A stretch of 64,000 bases of DNA, taken from NCBI RefSeq assembly GCF_963668165.1, contig NZ_OY764211.1, positions 1-64,000 of the forward strand, in the 5' to 3' direction. The notes under the pieces are model-generated. The model was not told the DNA's origin. It ran no database searches and worked only from the letters and a program-made list of their open reading frames with translations. The position numbers were made by a program, and so were the translations under genes. The DNA comes from Marispirochaeta sp. (GTDB lineage Bacteria > Spirochaetota > Spirochaetia > JC444 > Marispirochaetaceae). Shown here one piece after another: positions 17,332 through 26,362 of this stretch. Each line of letters begins with the position of its first letter. The first letter of the stretch is position 1.

Positions 17332-17367
17332 TTGGATTGAATCGACCGTGAAGGTCGACTCAATCCT
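17332..17367 (-). terminator. Hairpin downstream of the DUF2786 gene
   Basis: GGATTGAATCGACC and GGTCGACTCAATCC pair with one mismatch around GTGAA. It lies about 22-57 bases 3' of the stop at 17389 on the minus strand. No clear U tract. The rest of 17059-17388 holds no supported gene. Confidence 0.45.
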
Positions 17368-17388
17368 TGAGGTTATATTCACAATCAT

Positions 17389-18060
17389 TCATTTTGCGGG
17401 CAACTGACTGTGAATCGATATCTTTTTCCCAATTGATTTACCTAATCCATAACTATTTTCATCAATTCCATACCAATTATCACGCATATGAGTTTTACCA
17501 TATTCTCTTTTTATGTAATTCATATTTTCTGCTTTGCATCCCTTCTTGACAACTGCAATTTGATATTTCATAGTTTCGATCGGTCTTTCGTGTAACAATC
17601 GCTGCTTCAGTTTATTTTTTATACTCTCTATCATCCCTAGCCTGAAGCTTTCAATATCATCAATACACTCATAGTATAGATTTCCTTTCTTCATAATTAT
17701 ATCATGTAGATATTCATAGAGAAATTTTGCGGTTATTATATTTGCCTCACGTCCAATAAGTTTCAAATGTTTATTTCCATCAATATGCAACACTAATATT
17801 TCCGTGAAAGTTGTATTTGTTATACAGGATAACAGTTCTTCCTCCCATGGCTTTATCTCAACTACAACTTCGAGTACATTCTCTATTACCAGTGCAGATT
17901 CATCTTTTATCTCGTCTATCGTCAGTTTATGCTTTGCCAGTAATTCTGTTGCTTTTAGCAGCGCTGCAGCAGATTCCGATTCATTAGGTGATCCTGCAAG
18001 CGCAAAGAGTTTCTTAATTTTTTCAAAAAGTTTTTTTGTTTTTAGTTGCTGATCATTCAT
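17389..18060 (-). CDS. DUF2786-domain protein
   Basis: 223 residues. Residues about 8-45 (KKLFEKIKKLFALAGSPNESESAAALLKATELLAKHKLT) are the DUF2786 signature, I-x-x-L-x-x-LA, N/E-x-x-x-AA-x-A-x-x-L-x-x-K. The C-terminal half resembles the DUF7168-type partner region. Cytoplasmic, function unknown; members are frequent in prophages and plasmids. It sits alone on the minus strand between the repressor module and the IS110 element. Confidence 0.75.
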   Translation of the reverse strand: MNDQQLKTKKLFEKIKKLFALAGSPNESESAAALLKATELLAKHKLTIDEIKDESALVIENVLEVVVEIKPWEEELLSCITNTTFTEILVLHIDGNKHLKLIGREANIITAKFLYEYLHDIIMKKGNLYYECIDDIESFRLGMIESIKNKLKQRLLHERPIETMKYQIAVVKKGCKAENMNYIKREYGKTHMRDNWYGIDENSYGLGKSIGKKISIHSQLPAK

Positions 18061-18391
18061 TTCATCTTATCCAACACTTCTAATACAATCATACACTGAT
18101 ATGATGTGACCTTTGTCAAGGTTTTTTCTTTCTCTACACGATAAAACTCCCAAAATATTGAACGAAGAAAAGGATTGATAGACAGGAAATCAGTTTTCGG
18201 CATTTGACCATTCTGATATACGCATATTGGTTAATGCAGGCCAATGGTCCGCCTAAAGCCCTTTCTGTCTAAAAACGTGAATCACCTCTTGGGTGTCAAC
18301 ATAGTGTCCTCGAAGATAGCTGGATCGTTGCCCGATTATCCTGTCTATCAATCCCTCTCATCTAAAACCCCTCTTATCGAAACAGTATTGG
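18061..18391. other. Intergenic stretch and IS110 3' end
   Basis: No gene supported. The part nearest 18391 must contain the transposase-distal end of the IS110 element, whose border cannot be set because this family lacks inverted repeats. A CTGTCTA motif occurs at 18266 and again near 18330. Confidence 0.35.
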
Positions 18392-19507
18392 TTAGTTGAT
18401 TCTATTGTTCATCATCCCCCAGATGAAGCAGGATAACTCTCTGGCAACAGCGACGGTCGCCTTGTTGTGATGCACACCGCGAGCAACAAGATTATTGTAC
18501 ACTCTGTGCAATCTCCTGTTAGCCCTGTCAGCATACGCAATGACATCCGGATCATTTCCTTTCTGTCTCGCCAGGAGACGCTTTGATTTCTTTCCATAGA
18601 TATTGCTTCGCAGGGTTGATTTGGCTCCTTCGATAAGCAGGAGCCGTAAACGTTCATTCCCGGCCTTTGTGATACTCCCTCGCCGTTCTCTCTGACCACT
18701 GGAGTTCTCCTTGGGAACCAGGCCCAGAAACGAGGAGAACTGCTGTGGGTTTGCAAACCGGGAGAAGTCCCCAATCTCTGAAATAAACGATAATGCCGTA
18801 TGCGTCTCTATTCCCCTGAAACAGCGAAGTCTCGATACCCGGTCTCGGTAGGCATCCAAGGCGGCCAACTCTTCGATCCGCTGATTATAGCGGTCTACCT
18901 TTTCCTGTTGGTCGTGTACTTCCTGCAGATATTCAGTAAACGTTTCCTGGTCGACCTCATCATGAAACAGTTGCCCCTTCAGCCATGTATAGTGGGCAAT
19001 TGTCCAAGAATTTTTTCCCTCGGTGAAACATCGTCCATGACGCAGTAGAAAGGACAACAGGTTCTGTTTTGCTCGTCCTAGAGCCTTTTTCCGGGTATTT
19101 CTCAGCCGTGTATAATTTTTTACCGCTTCATCTTGTGGCGTCGGTATATGCACGGCACTGTAGGTCCCCCACGCCAGGTGTCTGGCCAGTTCTTCAGCAT
19201 CTATCCTGTCTGTTTTTATGTGATTGCCTGGTGCTTTCGGCAACGTAGTCGGGGCCATAATCACACAGGGGATATCTGCTTTCGCCAAATCCCGGTAGAG
19301 TCCGTATCCGGTTGGACCTGCTTCATAACCGCAGAGTACTGTACACTCAGGATGTTCCTTTTGTAGTTTTCGTACATATTTGATCACCAGAGAGCTCTTG
19401 CTGGCGATTCTGGTTTGCCCGAAACTCTTCTGGGCTGAAAAGTTGAATGAACACAGCGAGTAAGTATCTTTGTGGACATCGATTCCAATGTGCGTTACAG
19501 TATTCAT
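18392..19507 (-). CDS. IS110-family transposase/recombinase
   Basis: 371 residues. The N-terminal RuvC-like DEDD domain shows Asp in HIGIDVHKDTYSL (about residue 9), Glu in CGYEAGPTGYGLY (about 62) and the NHIKTDRIDAEELAR motif with both Asp residues (about 96-108). The C-terminal Tnp domain contains LRCFRGIETHTALSFISEIGDFSRF and the serine-bearing FSSFLGLVPKENSSG, about 265. Full length for the family and with no internal stop, so possibly active. The upstream leader folds into the expected bridge-RNA region. Confidence 0.92.
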   Translation of the reverse strand: MNTVTHIGIDVHKDTYSLCSFNFSAQKSFGQTRIASKSSLVIKYVRKLQKEHPECTVLCGYEAGPTGYGLYRDLAKADIPCVIMAPTTLPKAPGNHIKTDRIDAEELARHLAWGTYSAVHIPTPQDEAVKNYTRLRNTRKKALGRAKQNLLSFLLRHGRCFTEGKNSWTIAHYTWLKGQLFHDEVDQETFTEYLQEVHDQQEKVDRYNQRIEELAALDAYRDRVSRLRCFRGIETHTALSFISEIGDFSRFANPQQFSSFLGLVPKENSSGQRERRGSITKAGNERLRLLLIEGAKSTLRSNIYGKKSKRLLARQKGNDPDVIAYADRANRRLHRVYNNLVARGVHHNKATVAVARELSCFIWGMMNNRIN

Positions 19508-19601
19508 CTAGTGACCTCCATTTGCATGCGGTAGCCGCATACGTTGATTTTGTTATTCCCAGTATGCCCGGTGAATCCACGATTTGCAAACTGGGGGTCA
19601 C
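19508..19601 (-). ncRNA. Candidate IS110 bridge RNA
   Basis: Between the transposase start and 19601 the minus strand opens with GTGACCCCC and closes with GGAGGTCAC, pairing over nearly the whole length. Two internal stem-loops follow: CAGT...ACTG around AAATCGTGGATTCACCGG, and TGCGG-CTA-CCGCA. In the IS110 group the bridge RNA lies in the 5' leader of the recombinase and carries two loops, one for target and one for donor. The loop assignment is inferred. Confidence 0.5.
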
Positions 19602-19921
19602 TTCATATTGTCTAAAACAGTATTTTTGGAGCCAATATTGACAATCATACCATTATCTCTATTTTGCCGCTTCTTGTTGAATATAACGTCCGAATAACAA
19701 GCAGACTCGTTTCTGTAGCGAAGCGAAAGAATTGGCGCTGCATTTGCCTCAGAGCGAAGCGCCGAGCAGATGCTGTGACAAAGACTCTGTCTTCGTTCAT
19801 TCGTTTGTTCTACCGCGTATTTTATCATGGAATGAATCTATTGCAAATATTAGTTATCATACATAATTCTCAGAAGCTTCGTTATAAACATTTTTTTCAG
19901 GTATGAATAAAGCTATAGTAT
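19602..19921. other. Intergenic; possible degenerate attC (19674-19810)
   Basis: TATAACGTCCGAATAACAAG at 19681 resembles the attC ends (ATAACGTTCC), followed by GTAGCGAAGCGAAAGAATTGG, similar to the GGAGCGAAGCG/CAATTTGG words, and preceded by TTGAATATAAC as at 15090-15100. The matching arm is poor, so this is tentative. It lies 3' (minus sense) of the SGNH-like gene at 19922. Confidence 0.3.
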
Positions 19922-20710
19922 TCAAAGATCATTTTTAACTGTAGTGCTTCCAAATGTTGTAGCATATTGTCGTAATATCTTAGCTTCTGATTCCTTTACT
20001 CCTGAGGGAATATAATTTAATTTCATGGGGTCTTCATTAAAAATATATTTGTATATTATACAAGCTGTAAGATAAGAGCCAATTTGTGACGGATGAGATC
20101 CATCCATAGAATACAACTCGATTTCTTTGTTCTCTGTCATAATTTTTTGCCAAATGGATCCGATAGGAATTACTGTTACATTTGAGTTTTGTGCAATTTC
20201 ATTATATTTCATACTTAATTTTTTTTGCATAGATTCCGGATTTCGGCCTGACCATGCTTCATTATAAATTGAATTATCCTTAGCTCGAGACCATGTTTCG
20301 AATAGATAAACAACAGCACCAGATTCTTTTGTAATTTTTAAGAGATCTGTAGCAGCGTTATTAAAACCAATAGGATTCATTAGTGGTTCAAGGCTATGGC
20401 CTTGAATCACAATAATATCCCAGTTCCCATTTCGTATGGTCTCTAATGTAAAAGGAGAATTAAGATGATCCTTGAGTTTTGCTCCACCTGGCGTAAATGC
20501 TTTAATTTCAATAGATAGATTCCAATTTTTTTCTTTTTTCATTTCTTTAACAAGTATGGGGAGTTCATTATTGAACGTGTAGCTATTTCCAATAAACAAG
20601 ATTTTCAAAGGATCATTTTTTTTATTGGGGGAAATGTCCGAGAAAAGAAATATGATAATGAATGTAATAAGAAATATAATTCCTAAATATATAAATTTTG
20701 ATTTCTTCAA
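19922..20710 (-). CDS. Membrane-anchored or secreted SGNH/DUF4886-like hydrolase
   Basis: 262 residues. An N-terminal hydrophobic segment (IYLGIIFLITFIIIFLF, about 6-22) acts as signal or anchor. KILFIGNSYTFNNELP (about 37-52) carries the catalytic Ser block of SGNH hydrolases in the GNSY form typical of DUF4886. A central IVIQGHSLEPL matches block III, and DGSHPSQIGSYL near residue 210 supplies the Asp and His. Substrate unknown, possibly an esterase acting on envelope glycans. AT-rich, in mobile DNA; a degenerate attC-like site downstream hints at a cassette origin. Confidence 0.7.
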   Translation of the reverse strand: MKKSKFIYLGIIFLITFIIIFLFSDISPNKKNDPLKILFIGNSYTFNNELPILVKEMKKEKNWNLSIEIKAFTPGGAKLKDHLNSPFTLETIRNGNWDIIVIQGHSLEPLMNPIGFNNAATDLLKITKESGAVVYLFETWSRAKDNSIYNEAWSGRNPESMQKKLSMKYNEIAQNSNVTVIPIGSIWQKIMTENKEIELYSMDGSHPSQIGSYLTACIIYKYIFNEDPMKLNYIPSGVKESEAKILRQYATTFGSTTVKNDL

Positions 20711-20998
20711 TTTTACTCCAATTAGTACTTACTATAATTGATTAATTATTAAACATGTCATTTGTACAGTTCAGCGCCTTATTAACAATTATCTAAGATC
20801 CCTATTTACAGTTTCGTACATACTGAAACTCATGAATATCATACACTCTAATTATTCACCCAAAAGCACAAACCATGACGATAGCCATGACTGCTCCAAT
20901 TGCTGGTTCAAGAAAGCCGCTTCGCGGCCGGATGTACCATTAGGAAAATCGTACCCAATTTGTCATAGTTTTTCTACTCATTGTATTGGAGGAACAGT

Positions 20999-21705
20999 AT
21001 GACAAAAGAAAACCACGATTGGTACGCAAAAATGGTCCGCACGCTCCGGATCAACGGCAAGAGCAGCAGAACACAACAGGCCTACACGCGAGCTGTCCGG
21101 CAACTGACCGCTCACTGCCGGAAAAACCCTGAAGCGATCAGCGAACAGGAACTGGAAGATTACTTCCTCTTTCGCAGGAATGAGAGTCAGTGGGCCCCCA
21201 AGACCCTCAATCTCTCGTATTGCGCTGTCAGGTTCTACTATCTCCACGTGTGTCACCGCGAATGGAAACTCCTTTCCATCCTCAAAGCTCAAAAAGAGGA
21301 GCGTCTGCCGCACATCCCGTCCAGAGAGACGATCCATCACATCTTCTCCTGCGTCACCACCTTCCACAACTTTGTTTTCTTCGCCACCGTCTACTCCTGC
21401 GGGCTTCGCCTGCAGGAAGCATTACACATCCAACCGGCCGACATTGATGGTCAGCGCATGATTCTGCATGTCCATCGCGGCAAAGGTTCAAAGGACCGCT
21501 ACGTTCCTATCCCCTCAGAAACCCTGGTCCTGCTCAGGCGGTATTGGAAAACCCATCGCAACCGGCAGCTCATCTTTCCTGCCCTGGGGAGGGGACATAC
21601 CGGAGGAGCAACCGCAACAACCCCGATGAATCGGGCCAGTGTGCAAGGGGCGCTCGCCCGCGCAGTGAAAAAAGCCGGAATCTCACACCATATCTCCATC
21701 CATAC
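20999..21705 (+). pseudogene. Tyrosine recombinase, C-terminus cut off by IS21
   Basis: The start is the ATG at 20999, with TTGGAGGAACAGT upstream. The SAM-like core-binding domain (SSRTQQAYTRAVRQL) and the first catalytic Arg (YSCGLRLQEALHIQ) are present, with the catalytic Lys region RGKGSKDRYVPIP. The frame breaks at SHHISIHT, exactly before the LRHSxAT box, so the HxxR, H/W and Tyr residues are lost. It resembles recombinases associated with IS91-type elements or superintegron-like regions. It is interrupted at 21706 and no C-terminal part is found right of the IS. Confidence 0.75.
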
Positions 21706-21875
21706 TGTTTGTTGTAGCCTGAATTTCCCTGGTTTTACCGTTTCGAATTCCCGGATGTTACCGTGAGGAATTCCCGGGAAAAACCGAGGGAGAAGCAGGG
21801 GCAGTTGAGACACCGTCCCTGATAACCACTACCCTTCGTCAATGAACTACCAACGACGACGGAGGAAAGGAAACG

Positions 21876-23339
21876 GTGCTCACCATGCCCCAGATACAAG
21901 ATATCAGAGATATGGCTCGTGATCGATCAGTAGCCAGTATCTCCCGAAGTTTGTCCGTTGATGAGAAGACGGTCAGAAAATATTTGAACCAGGACAATTT
22001 TTCTCCACGGCCGCCTGAACGGACGCCTCGGAAATCACGCCTTGATGCCCACAAGAACCTGATTGACCAGTGGCTTCATCAAGATGAGACGCGGTGGTAT
22101 AAACAGCGCCATACCGGGAAGAGAATTTATGAACGCCTTCGTGAAGAGTCGCCTGGGTTCGACTGTTCCTACAACGTTGTGCAGCGGTACGTGAAAGAGG
22201 TGCGTGGCGCGAAGCAGGAACAGCGGGCGAACCAGGAGCTGGTATGGCATCCTGGAGAGACTCAGGCCGATTTCGGTGAGGCGGATTTCATCGAACGGGG
22301 AGAGAAGATCAGAAAGAAATATCTGACTCTCTCCTTTCCTCAGAGCAACAACAGCTTTACCCAGGTGTTCGGCGGGGAGAACGCTGAGTGCGTATGCCAG
22401 GGGCTTAAGGATATCTTCACCTACATCGGCGGCGTTCCACACATCATCGTGTTCGACAATGCCACCGGCGTGGGGCGGCGAGTCGGTGAAGTGATCCGGG
22501 AAGCAAAGCTCTTTCAGCGGTTTCGGGCACACTACGGATTCTCTGTTCGATTCTGCAATCCTTACGCGGGGTACGAGAAGGGAAATGTCGAGAACAAAAT
22601 CGGTTACACCCGCCGGAATATGTTCGTGCCTGAACCCGTGTTTGATAATGTCGAGGCGTTCAATTGTGATCTGTTGGACCGCCATGTGACGAAGGCCGAG
22701 GAGTTCCACTACAAGAAACTGTTGCCGATCAAGCAGCTGTATCGCGCCGATGAGCAGGCGTTGATGCCGCTTCCGGGAAAACCGTTTGATGTATGCCGGT
22801 ACGAGTATGTGAAGACCGACGGCTACGGCAAGATCCACATCGATGCGCGGCACCATTATTCGACCCGTCCGGAATACGCCGGCTGGGACGTCCTGGTTGG
22901 TATTCGGGCGCACACGATCGATATCCTGGATGGAGACAAGCAGCTGGTGGTACAACACTCCCGACAGTACGGGGCAACCCGCAGCGACACGGTAGATTAT
23001 CGCACCACCCTGGCGATGCTGCTCAAGAACGCCGGGGCGTGGCCCAACAGCGGCATCAGGGAGCTGGTCCCACCGCTTCTCAAGGATGTGATGGACGCTC
23101 AGCCGCGTGATGAGCTCCGGGAGACATTACGCACATTACATGTGCTCACCAACCGCTACAGCTTCGAAACGGCGCTGGAAGCCCTTGAGGAAGGCATGCG
23201 GATCAACCGGGCCACCTTCTGCGATGCCGCCGTTCTGGCGGCGAGGATCACCGAATACGGGTTGGATACCGCAGCGGAACACGGACCGGATCTGAACGTA
23301 TATGATGCATTCCTAACCGGTGTGGCGGTGGTGAGATGA
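21876..23339 (+). CDS. istA: IS21-family transposase IstA
   Basis: 487 residues, GTG start with GGAGGAAAGG about 10 bases upstream. The N-terminal HTH reads ARDRSVASISRSLSVDEKTVRKYL (about 12-35). The rve core shows Asp in ETQADFGEADF (about 130), Asp in VFDNATG (about 195) and Glu in YEKGNVENKIGYTRR (about 235). Complete. It overlaps istB by four bases (ATGA), the usual IS21 coupling. Confidence 0.93.
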   Translation: MLTMPQIQDIRDMARDRSVASISRSLSVDEKTVRKYLNQDNFSPRPPERTPRKSRLDAHKNLIDQWLHQDETRWYKQRHTGKRIYERLREESPGFDCSYNVVQRYVKEVRGAKQEQRANQELVWHPGETQADFGEADFIERGEKIRKKYLTLSFPQSNNSFTQVFGGENAECVCQGLKDIFTYIGGVPHIIVFDNATGVGRRVGEVIREAKLFQRFRAHYGFSVRFCNPYAGYEKGNVENKIGYTRRNMFVPEPVFDNVEAFNCDLLDRHVTKAEEFHYKKLLPIKQLYRADEQALMPLPGKPFDVCRYEYVKTDGYGKIHIDARHHYSTRPEYAGWDVLVGIRAHTIDILDGDKQLVVQHSRQYGATRSDTVDYRTTLAMLLKNAGAWPNSGIRELVPPLLKDVMDAQPRDELRETLRTLHVLTNRYSFETALEALEEGMRINRATFCDAAVLAARITEYGLDTAAEHGPDLNVYDAFLTGVAVVR

Positions 23340-24127
23340 TCGCCACTCCCCGGGACCGTGAACGAACACGACAGGAAATTGCCGGCTACAGCCGGGCCCT
23401 GATGCTTTCTACCGGCGTTACTGAACTCTGTGCGACCGAGGCCACGCCCAAACAGGAAGAGTTTCTCCATCGTGTGTTGAGCGAAGAGATGGCGCGGCGA
23501 GATCGCAACCGAAAGACGCGGCTTCTTTCGCGAGCGGGATTTCCGGTGCTCAAGAGTTTCACCGACTATGACTTTTCCGGCATTCGCTTCCCGCCGGCGT
23601 TGAGTCAGGAGGAACTGCTTAGTTGCCGGTTCATCGCCGAAAAGAAGAATCTGGTCCTCTACGGTGGAGTGGGTACCGGTAAAACCCACATGAGTCTCGC
23701 CCTCGGAATCATGGCCTGTGAGATGAGCTTGAAGGTTCGCTTCTACACAGTGACCGAACTGGTGCTCAACCTCTCCGACGCCTACCGCACCGGAACGATG
23801 GAACGACTGGTTCGTGATCTGAAACAACTGGATCTCTTGATCCTCGACGAATGGGGATACGTACCGGTAGACCGGGAAGGCTCACAGCTGTTGTTTCGCA
23901 TTGTCGCCGATAGCTACGAAAGCAAGAGCCTGATCCTTACCACCAACCTGGAGTTTTCCAAATGGGGGGGCGTGTTCACCGACGAGCAGATGGCCGCAGC
24001 GATGATCGACCGACTGGTACATCACGGGCACCTGTTGATGTTCGAATCAAAAAGCTACCGGATGACCCACACACTGATGCGCCACACCGCCGTTACCGAG
24101 ACGACGGAAAGAATGGAAACCCCATGA
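23336..24127 (+). CDS. istB: IS21-family helper ATPase IstB
   Basis: 263 residues, with Walker A LYGGVGTGKTHMS (about residue 107), Walker B LLILDEWGYVPVD (about 170) and the IstB-typical TTNLEFSKWGGVFTDEQMAAAMIDRLVHHG. Provides target selection for IstA. Intact. Confidence 0.93.
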   Translation: MIATPRDRERTRQEIAGYSRALMLSTGVTELCATEATPKQEEFLHRVLSEEMARRDRNRKTRLLSRAGFPVLKSFTDYDFSGIRFPPALSQEELLSCRFIAEKKNLVLYGGVGTGKTHMSLALGIMACEMSLKVRFYTVTELVLNLSDAYRTGTMERLVRDLKQLDLLILDEWGYVPVDREGSQLLFRIVADSYESKSLILTTNLEFSKWGGVFTDEQMAAAMIDRLVHHGHLLMFESKSYRMTHTLMRHTAVTETTERMETP

Positions 24128-24318
24128 CTATTACGCGGAAATGGATCGAACAATTGCGCTCCAACTGCAGGCTCCGTATCGACGCCCAGCTGGAAGAACT
24201 GATCCTTGCTCAATACGGCGTTGAACCGGAACCGTACGAGTACAGCGAGCAGGATCTCTACGAGCAGATCAGAAAACTGATCAGCCAATACAACGATGAA
24301 CACGCGGTTTACCAATGA
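24124..24318 (+). CDS. Small third ORF of the IS21 element
   Basis: 64 residues from the ATG at 24124, which overlaps the istB stop by four bases. Starts MTITRKWIEQLRSNCRLR and is acidic in the C-terminal half (YEYSEQDLYEQIRKLISQYN). The overlap suggests translation with istB. Small downstream ORFs are seen in some IS21 elements; function unknown. Confidence 0.5.
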   Translation: MTITRKWIEQLRSNCRLRIDAQLEELILAQYGVEPEPYEYSEQDLYEQIRKLISQYNDEHAVYQ

Positions 24319-24526
24319 CCAGCAGAACACTCGAAGCCGTAGGATTACACCCCATCACGAGCAAGTCTCCCGGCACTCAACAAAAGGAGTTAATGGCTAA
24401 GAAAATATCATAATCTATGCGTCAGATAGCAACGGTAAAACCCGGGAATTCCCCGCGGTAATTTCCGGGAAGCTATAACGGCAAAAGCCAGGATTTGTGC
24501 TTGACAGAACACAACTAGGGGGAACA

Positions 24527-24979
24527 ATGTGCGGAAGGTTCTATATCTTCTTGGTGCTCTGGTTCTTGCTGTTGGGATCGGCTATATCCTGGGGCTTAAC
24601 GCCGGCGGAAAAGATGCTAGTGGACGAACTCGAGAATACATTGATAGGATCGCAGAAAAAGATCGAGAAATTGACCGTCTCCACACTGAGCTTGTCAGAA
24701 AAACTGCAAGCCTCCAGGGAACAATCCAAGATCTTAGAGCTGAGGTGGAACTCGGCATTACAGAAAACCGAAAGCTTGGAGATCTTATCGACGGAGCTGC
24801 AGGGGACGGTCGAGAGATTATCAGCGGAGTACGAAGCCTTAATGAAGACATATCAGGAGCTCTTGGATTACTGCGAGAACTTAGAGCATCAGAATCGCAG
24901 GCAGAGAAAGTTGATTAAATTTGGTGGGGGAGCTTTAGCTGTTTCAATCGTTCTGAACGTTCTGCAGGTAGTATTGTGA
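24527..24979 (+). CDS. Coiled-coil membrane protein, overlapping-gene pair (frame 1)
   Basis: 150 residues from the ATG at 24527. The N-terminal hydrophobic segment (IFLVLWFLLLGSAISWG) reads as a signal or anchor. A long heptad-like coiled coil follows (about 25-125), then a basic NRRQRKLIK and a C-terminal membrane segment (FGGGALAVSIVLNVLQVVL). A second, out-of-frame ORF (24529-24918) begins two bases later, sharing the same AGGGGG site, and lies entirely inside this one. Either or both may be made; the pattern recalls phage lysis/spanin pairs, but no lipobox is present. It sits directly right of IS21. Confidence 0.5.
   Translation: MCGRFYIFLVLWFLLLGSAISWGLTPAEKMLVDELENTLIGSQKKIEKLTVSTLSLSEKLQASREQSKILELRWNSALQKTESLEILSTELQGTVERLSAEYEALMKTYQELLDYCENLEHQNRRQRKLIKFGGGALAVSIVLNVLQVVL
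24529..24918 (+). CDS. Coiled-coil membrane protein, overlapping-gene pair (frame 2)
   Basis: 129 residues from a GTG that is six bases after the AGGGGG site, a better spacing than the frame-1 ATG. The N-terminal membrane segment is VLYLLGALVLAVGIGYILGL, followed by a soluble coiled-coil region (EYIDRIAEKDREIDRLHTEL, then KTASLQGTIQDL) and ending ASESQAEKVD. N-in anchor plus coiled coil is the layout of Rz-type i-spanins and of many phage-associated small proteins. One of the two nested frames could be spurious, since hydropathy is partly kept on a frame shift. Confidence 0.5.
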   Translation: MRKVLYLLGALVLAVGIGYILGLNAGGKDASGRTREYIDRIAEKDREIDRLHTELVRKTASLQGTIQDLRAEVELGITENRKLGDLIDGAAGDGREIISGVRSLNEDISGALGLLRELRASESQAEKVD

Positions 24980-25246
24980 GAATCTAAGTTTTTCTTGTAC
25001 AACTCGACTTTATGTGATTAAAAATGTCCTCGTATTTCAGACTTCACGGGATCCATAAGAATTTAAAAACCAGTCAGAATAGAATGGCCATTATGCTATT
25101 GTGAGTTGGCTCGCTATTTTTTCTAGATTTATGGTGTTTTCGTTACGCAATAGTGACAATGAAGTCCTTACGAAAACTTAAAGGGTGATCATCTGGCTTG
25201 GTTATAATCATCGATAGGAGGTGGGGGGGATATGTAAGAAATATGA
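24980..25246. other. Intergenic stretch, nothing recognised
   Basis: No gene, no clear terminator; AT-rich sequence between the convergent overlapping pair and the metallo-hydrolase operon. Confidence 0.4.
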
Positions 25247-26362
25247 TTAAAGCTTTTCTGATTGATTAGATAACGCTATTTCCCACTTATTATTTCCTGA
25301 AACTAAATCAGAATATTTTGCTTTCATGATAATGTGGCCAGGTTTTGCTACAGAATAAAGATACCGAAAATTTGTGGCGTCTCTCATTGCTTTATCAATC
25401 ATATTACTGCGTTTCTTGATGGGTTTGGAATTCCTTGGTTTCGCCGTAATAAATAGTTGATCGGAATGCTGTTTATGTAATTCGATTTCAGAACATGTTG
25501 GAATGGCGTTTCTGCCCTTACGCCATGGAGTTATGATAGAAAAATTGTCTTTTCGAAGAGATTGGCCAAGTTGCTTGTGATATGCTGTTTTTGATCCATG
25601 ATGAGCAACTTTGTACAACCCGCTTATATTATCAGACAAGCAATGAGATTTGAGCGCGTTATCAATTCCGCGTCTTGGGTCTGGGTGAACCTCTAAATCT
25701 CCTCCCAATAGTAGTGAACTTTTACCTATTTTAATTAGCAACGCAATCGAAAACAAATTAGGATTGATTCTATCGTCATGTAACCTTCCCCCATCAAGAA
25801 TTGATTTATATGCACGTGCAATCCCTGAACAGCTAAGCCGATAATCAAGATTCCCCGGTGAAAGTGCAAAAATAGATAGCTTATTTTCGCTATTGTTGCT
25901 TTGGAAGATTGTCTCATTTTGTTTCGCGTAAATCAGTTCTAGCTGTTTCTGGTCTACGACATTGATAACTCTAAGCATTTCTCGCAGATTCCCTGACCTT
26001 CGGAAGCCTAGTTCATCAGTTATTGAATAGCTAAAAATATTAACAAACTCACGTTGTCCAAATGTGAGTGGAATTACTATTGACGCATTATCGCATTTTT
26101 CACATAACTGAGAGATCCCTCGAATATGATCATCATGCCAGTGTGTGATAATGATCATCTTCACTCTTTCTACTGTATTTACACCAACATCACTTAGGTA
26201 TTTTAGTGGGAGTGATTCCTTGGTTGCGAGATCAATACATGAATCGATTACAAACCAGTTATTTTCATTATCTTTTATTAGAATAGATTCGCCATAGCTT
26301 GGTCCGATGAATACAATCTCTATTCCGTTATCGTTTTTGTGATCTTTTGCTTGCAATATCAA
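25247..26362 (-). CDS. Metallo-beta-lactamase-fold hydrolase of unnamed 3-gene operon
   Basis: 371 residues, probable TTG start at 26362 behind GAGGATCC. IIITHWHDDHIRGI (about 73-86) is the HxHxDH zinc motif, GGDLEVHPDPRRG (about 218) supplies the second-metal Asp region, and YKVAHHGSKTAY (about 250) is the His block typical of the ComEC/Rec2-like branch, which acts on nucleic acids or nucleotides. No membrane segments, so this is the soluble form common in defence-type operons. It overlaps the upstream gene by 35 bases. Third gene of the operon; substrate unknown. Confidence 0.75.
   Translation of the reverse strand: MILQAKDHKNDNGIEIVFIGPSYGESILIKDNENNWFVIDSCIDLATKESLPLKYLSDVGVNTVERVKMIIITHWHDDHIRGISQLCEKCDNASIVIPLTFGQREFVNIFSYSITDELGFRRSGNLREMLRVINVVDQKQLELIYAKQNETIFQSNNSENKLSIFALSPGNLDYRLSCSGIARAYKSILDGGRLHDDRINPNLFSIALLIKIGKSSLLLGGDLEVHPDPRRGIDNALKSHCLSDNISGLYKVAHHGSKTAYHKQLGQSLRKDNFSIITPWRKGRNAIPTCSEIELHKQHSDQLFITAKPRNSKPIKKRSNMIDKAMRDATNFRYLYSVAKPGHIIMKAKYSDLVSGNNKWEIALSNQSEKL

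Larger units (their letters stand above)
21706..24506 (+). mobile_element. IS21-family insertion sequence
   Basis: The left end TGTTTGTTGTAGCCTGAATT, continuing CCCTGGTTTTACCGTT, matches, imperfectly inverted, the right end that reads on the other strand TGTCAAGCACAAATCCTGGC then TTTTGCCGTT. Both ends also carry repeated GGTAA-type/ATTCCCGG motifs (21740-21775 and 24430-24470), as multiple transposase-binding sites of IS21. It encodes istA, istB and a small third ORF. The target duplication is not clear. Confidence 0.8.

Noticed and set aside
20999..21705. Calling the truncated tyrosine recombinase the integron integrase
   Set aside because: The integrase-specific extra helix is not recognisable, it is 6 kb from the array edge, and it resembles IS91-associated recombinases more.
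22035..22977. 307-codon minus frame across istA
   Set aside because: Shadow of the IS21 transposase; istA has the full catalytic triad and ribosome site.
21690..24520. Target-site duplication for the IS21 element
   Set aside because: The bases just outside the two proposed ends do not match over 4-8 bp.
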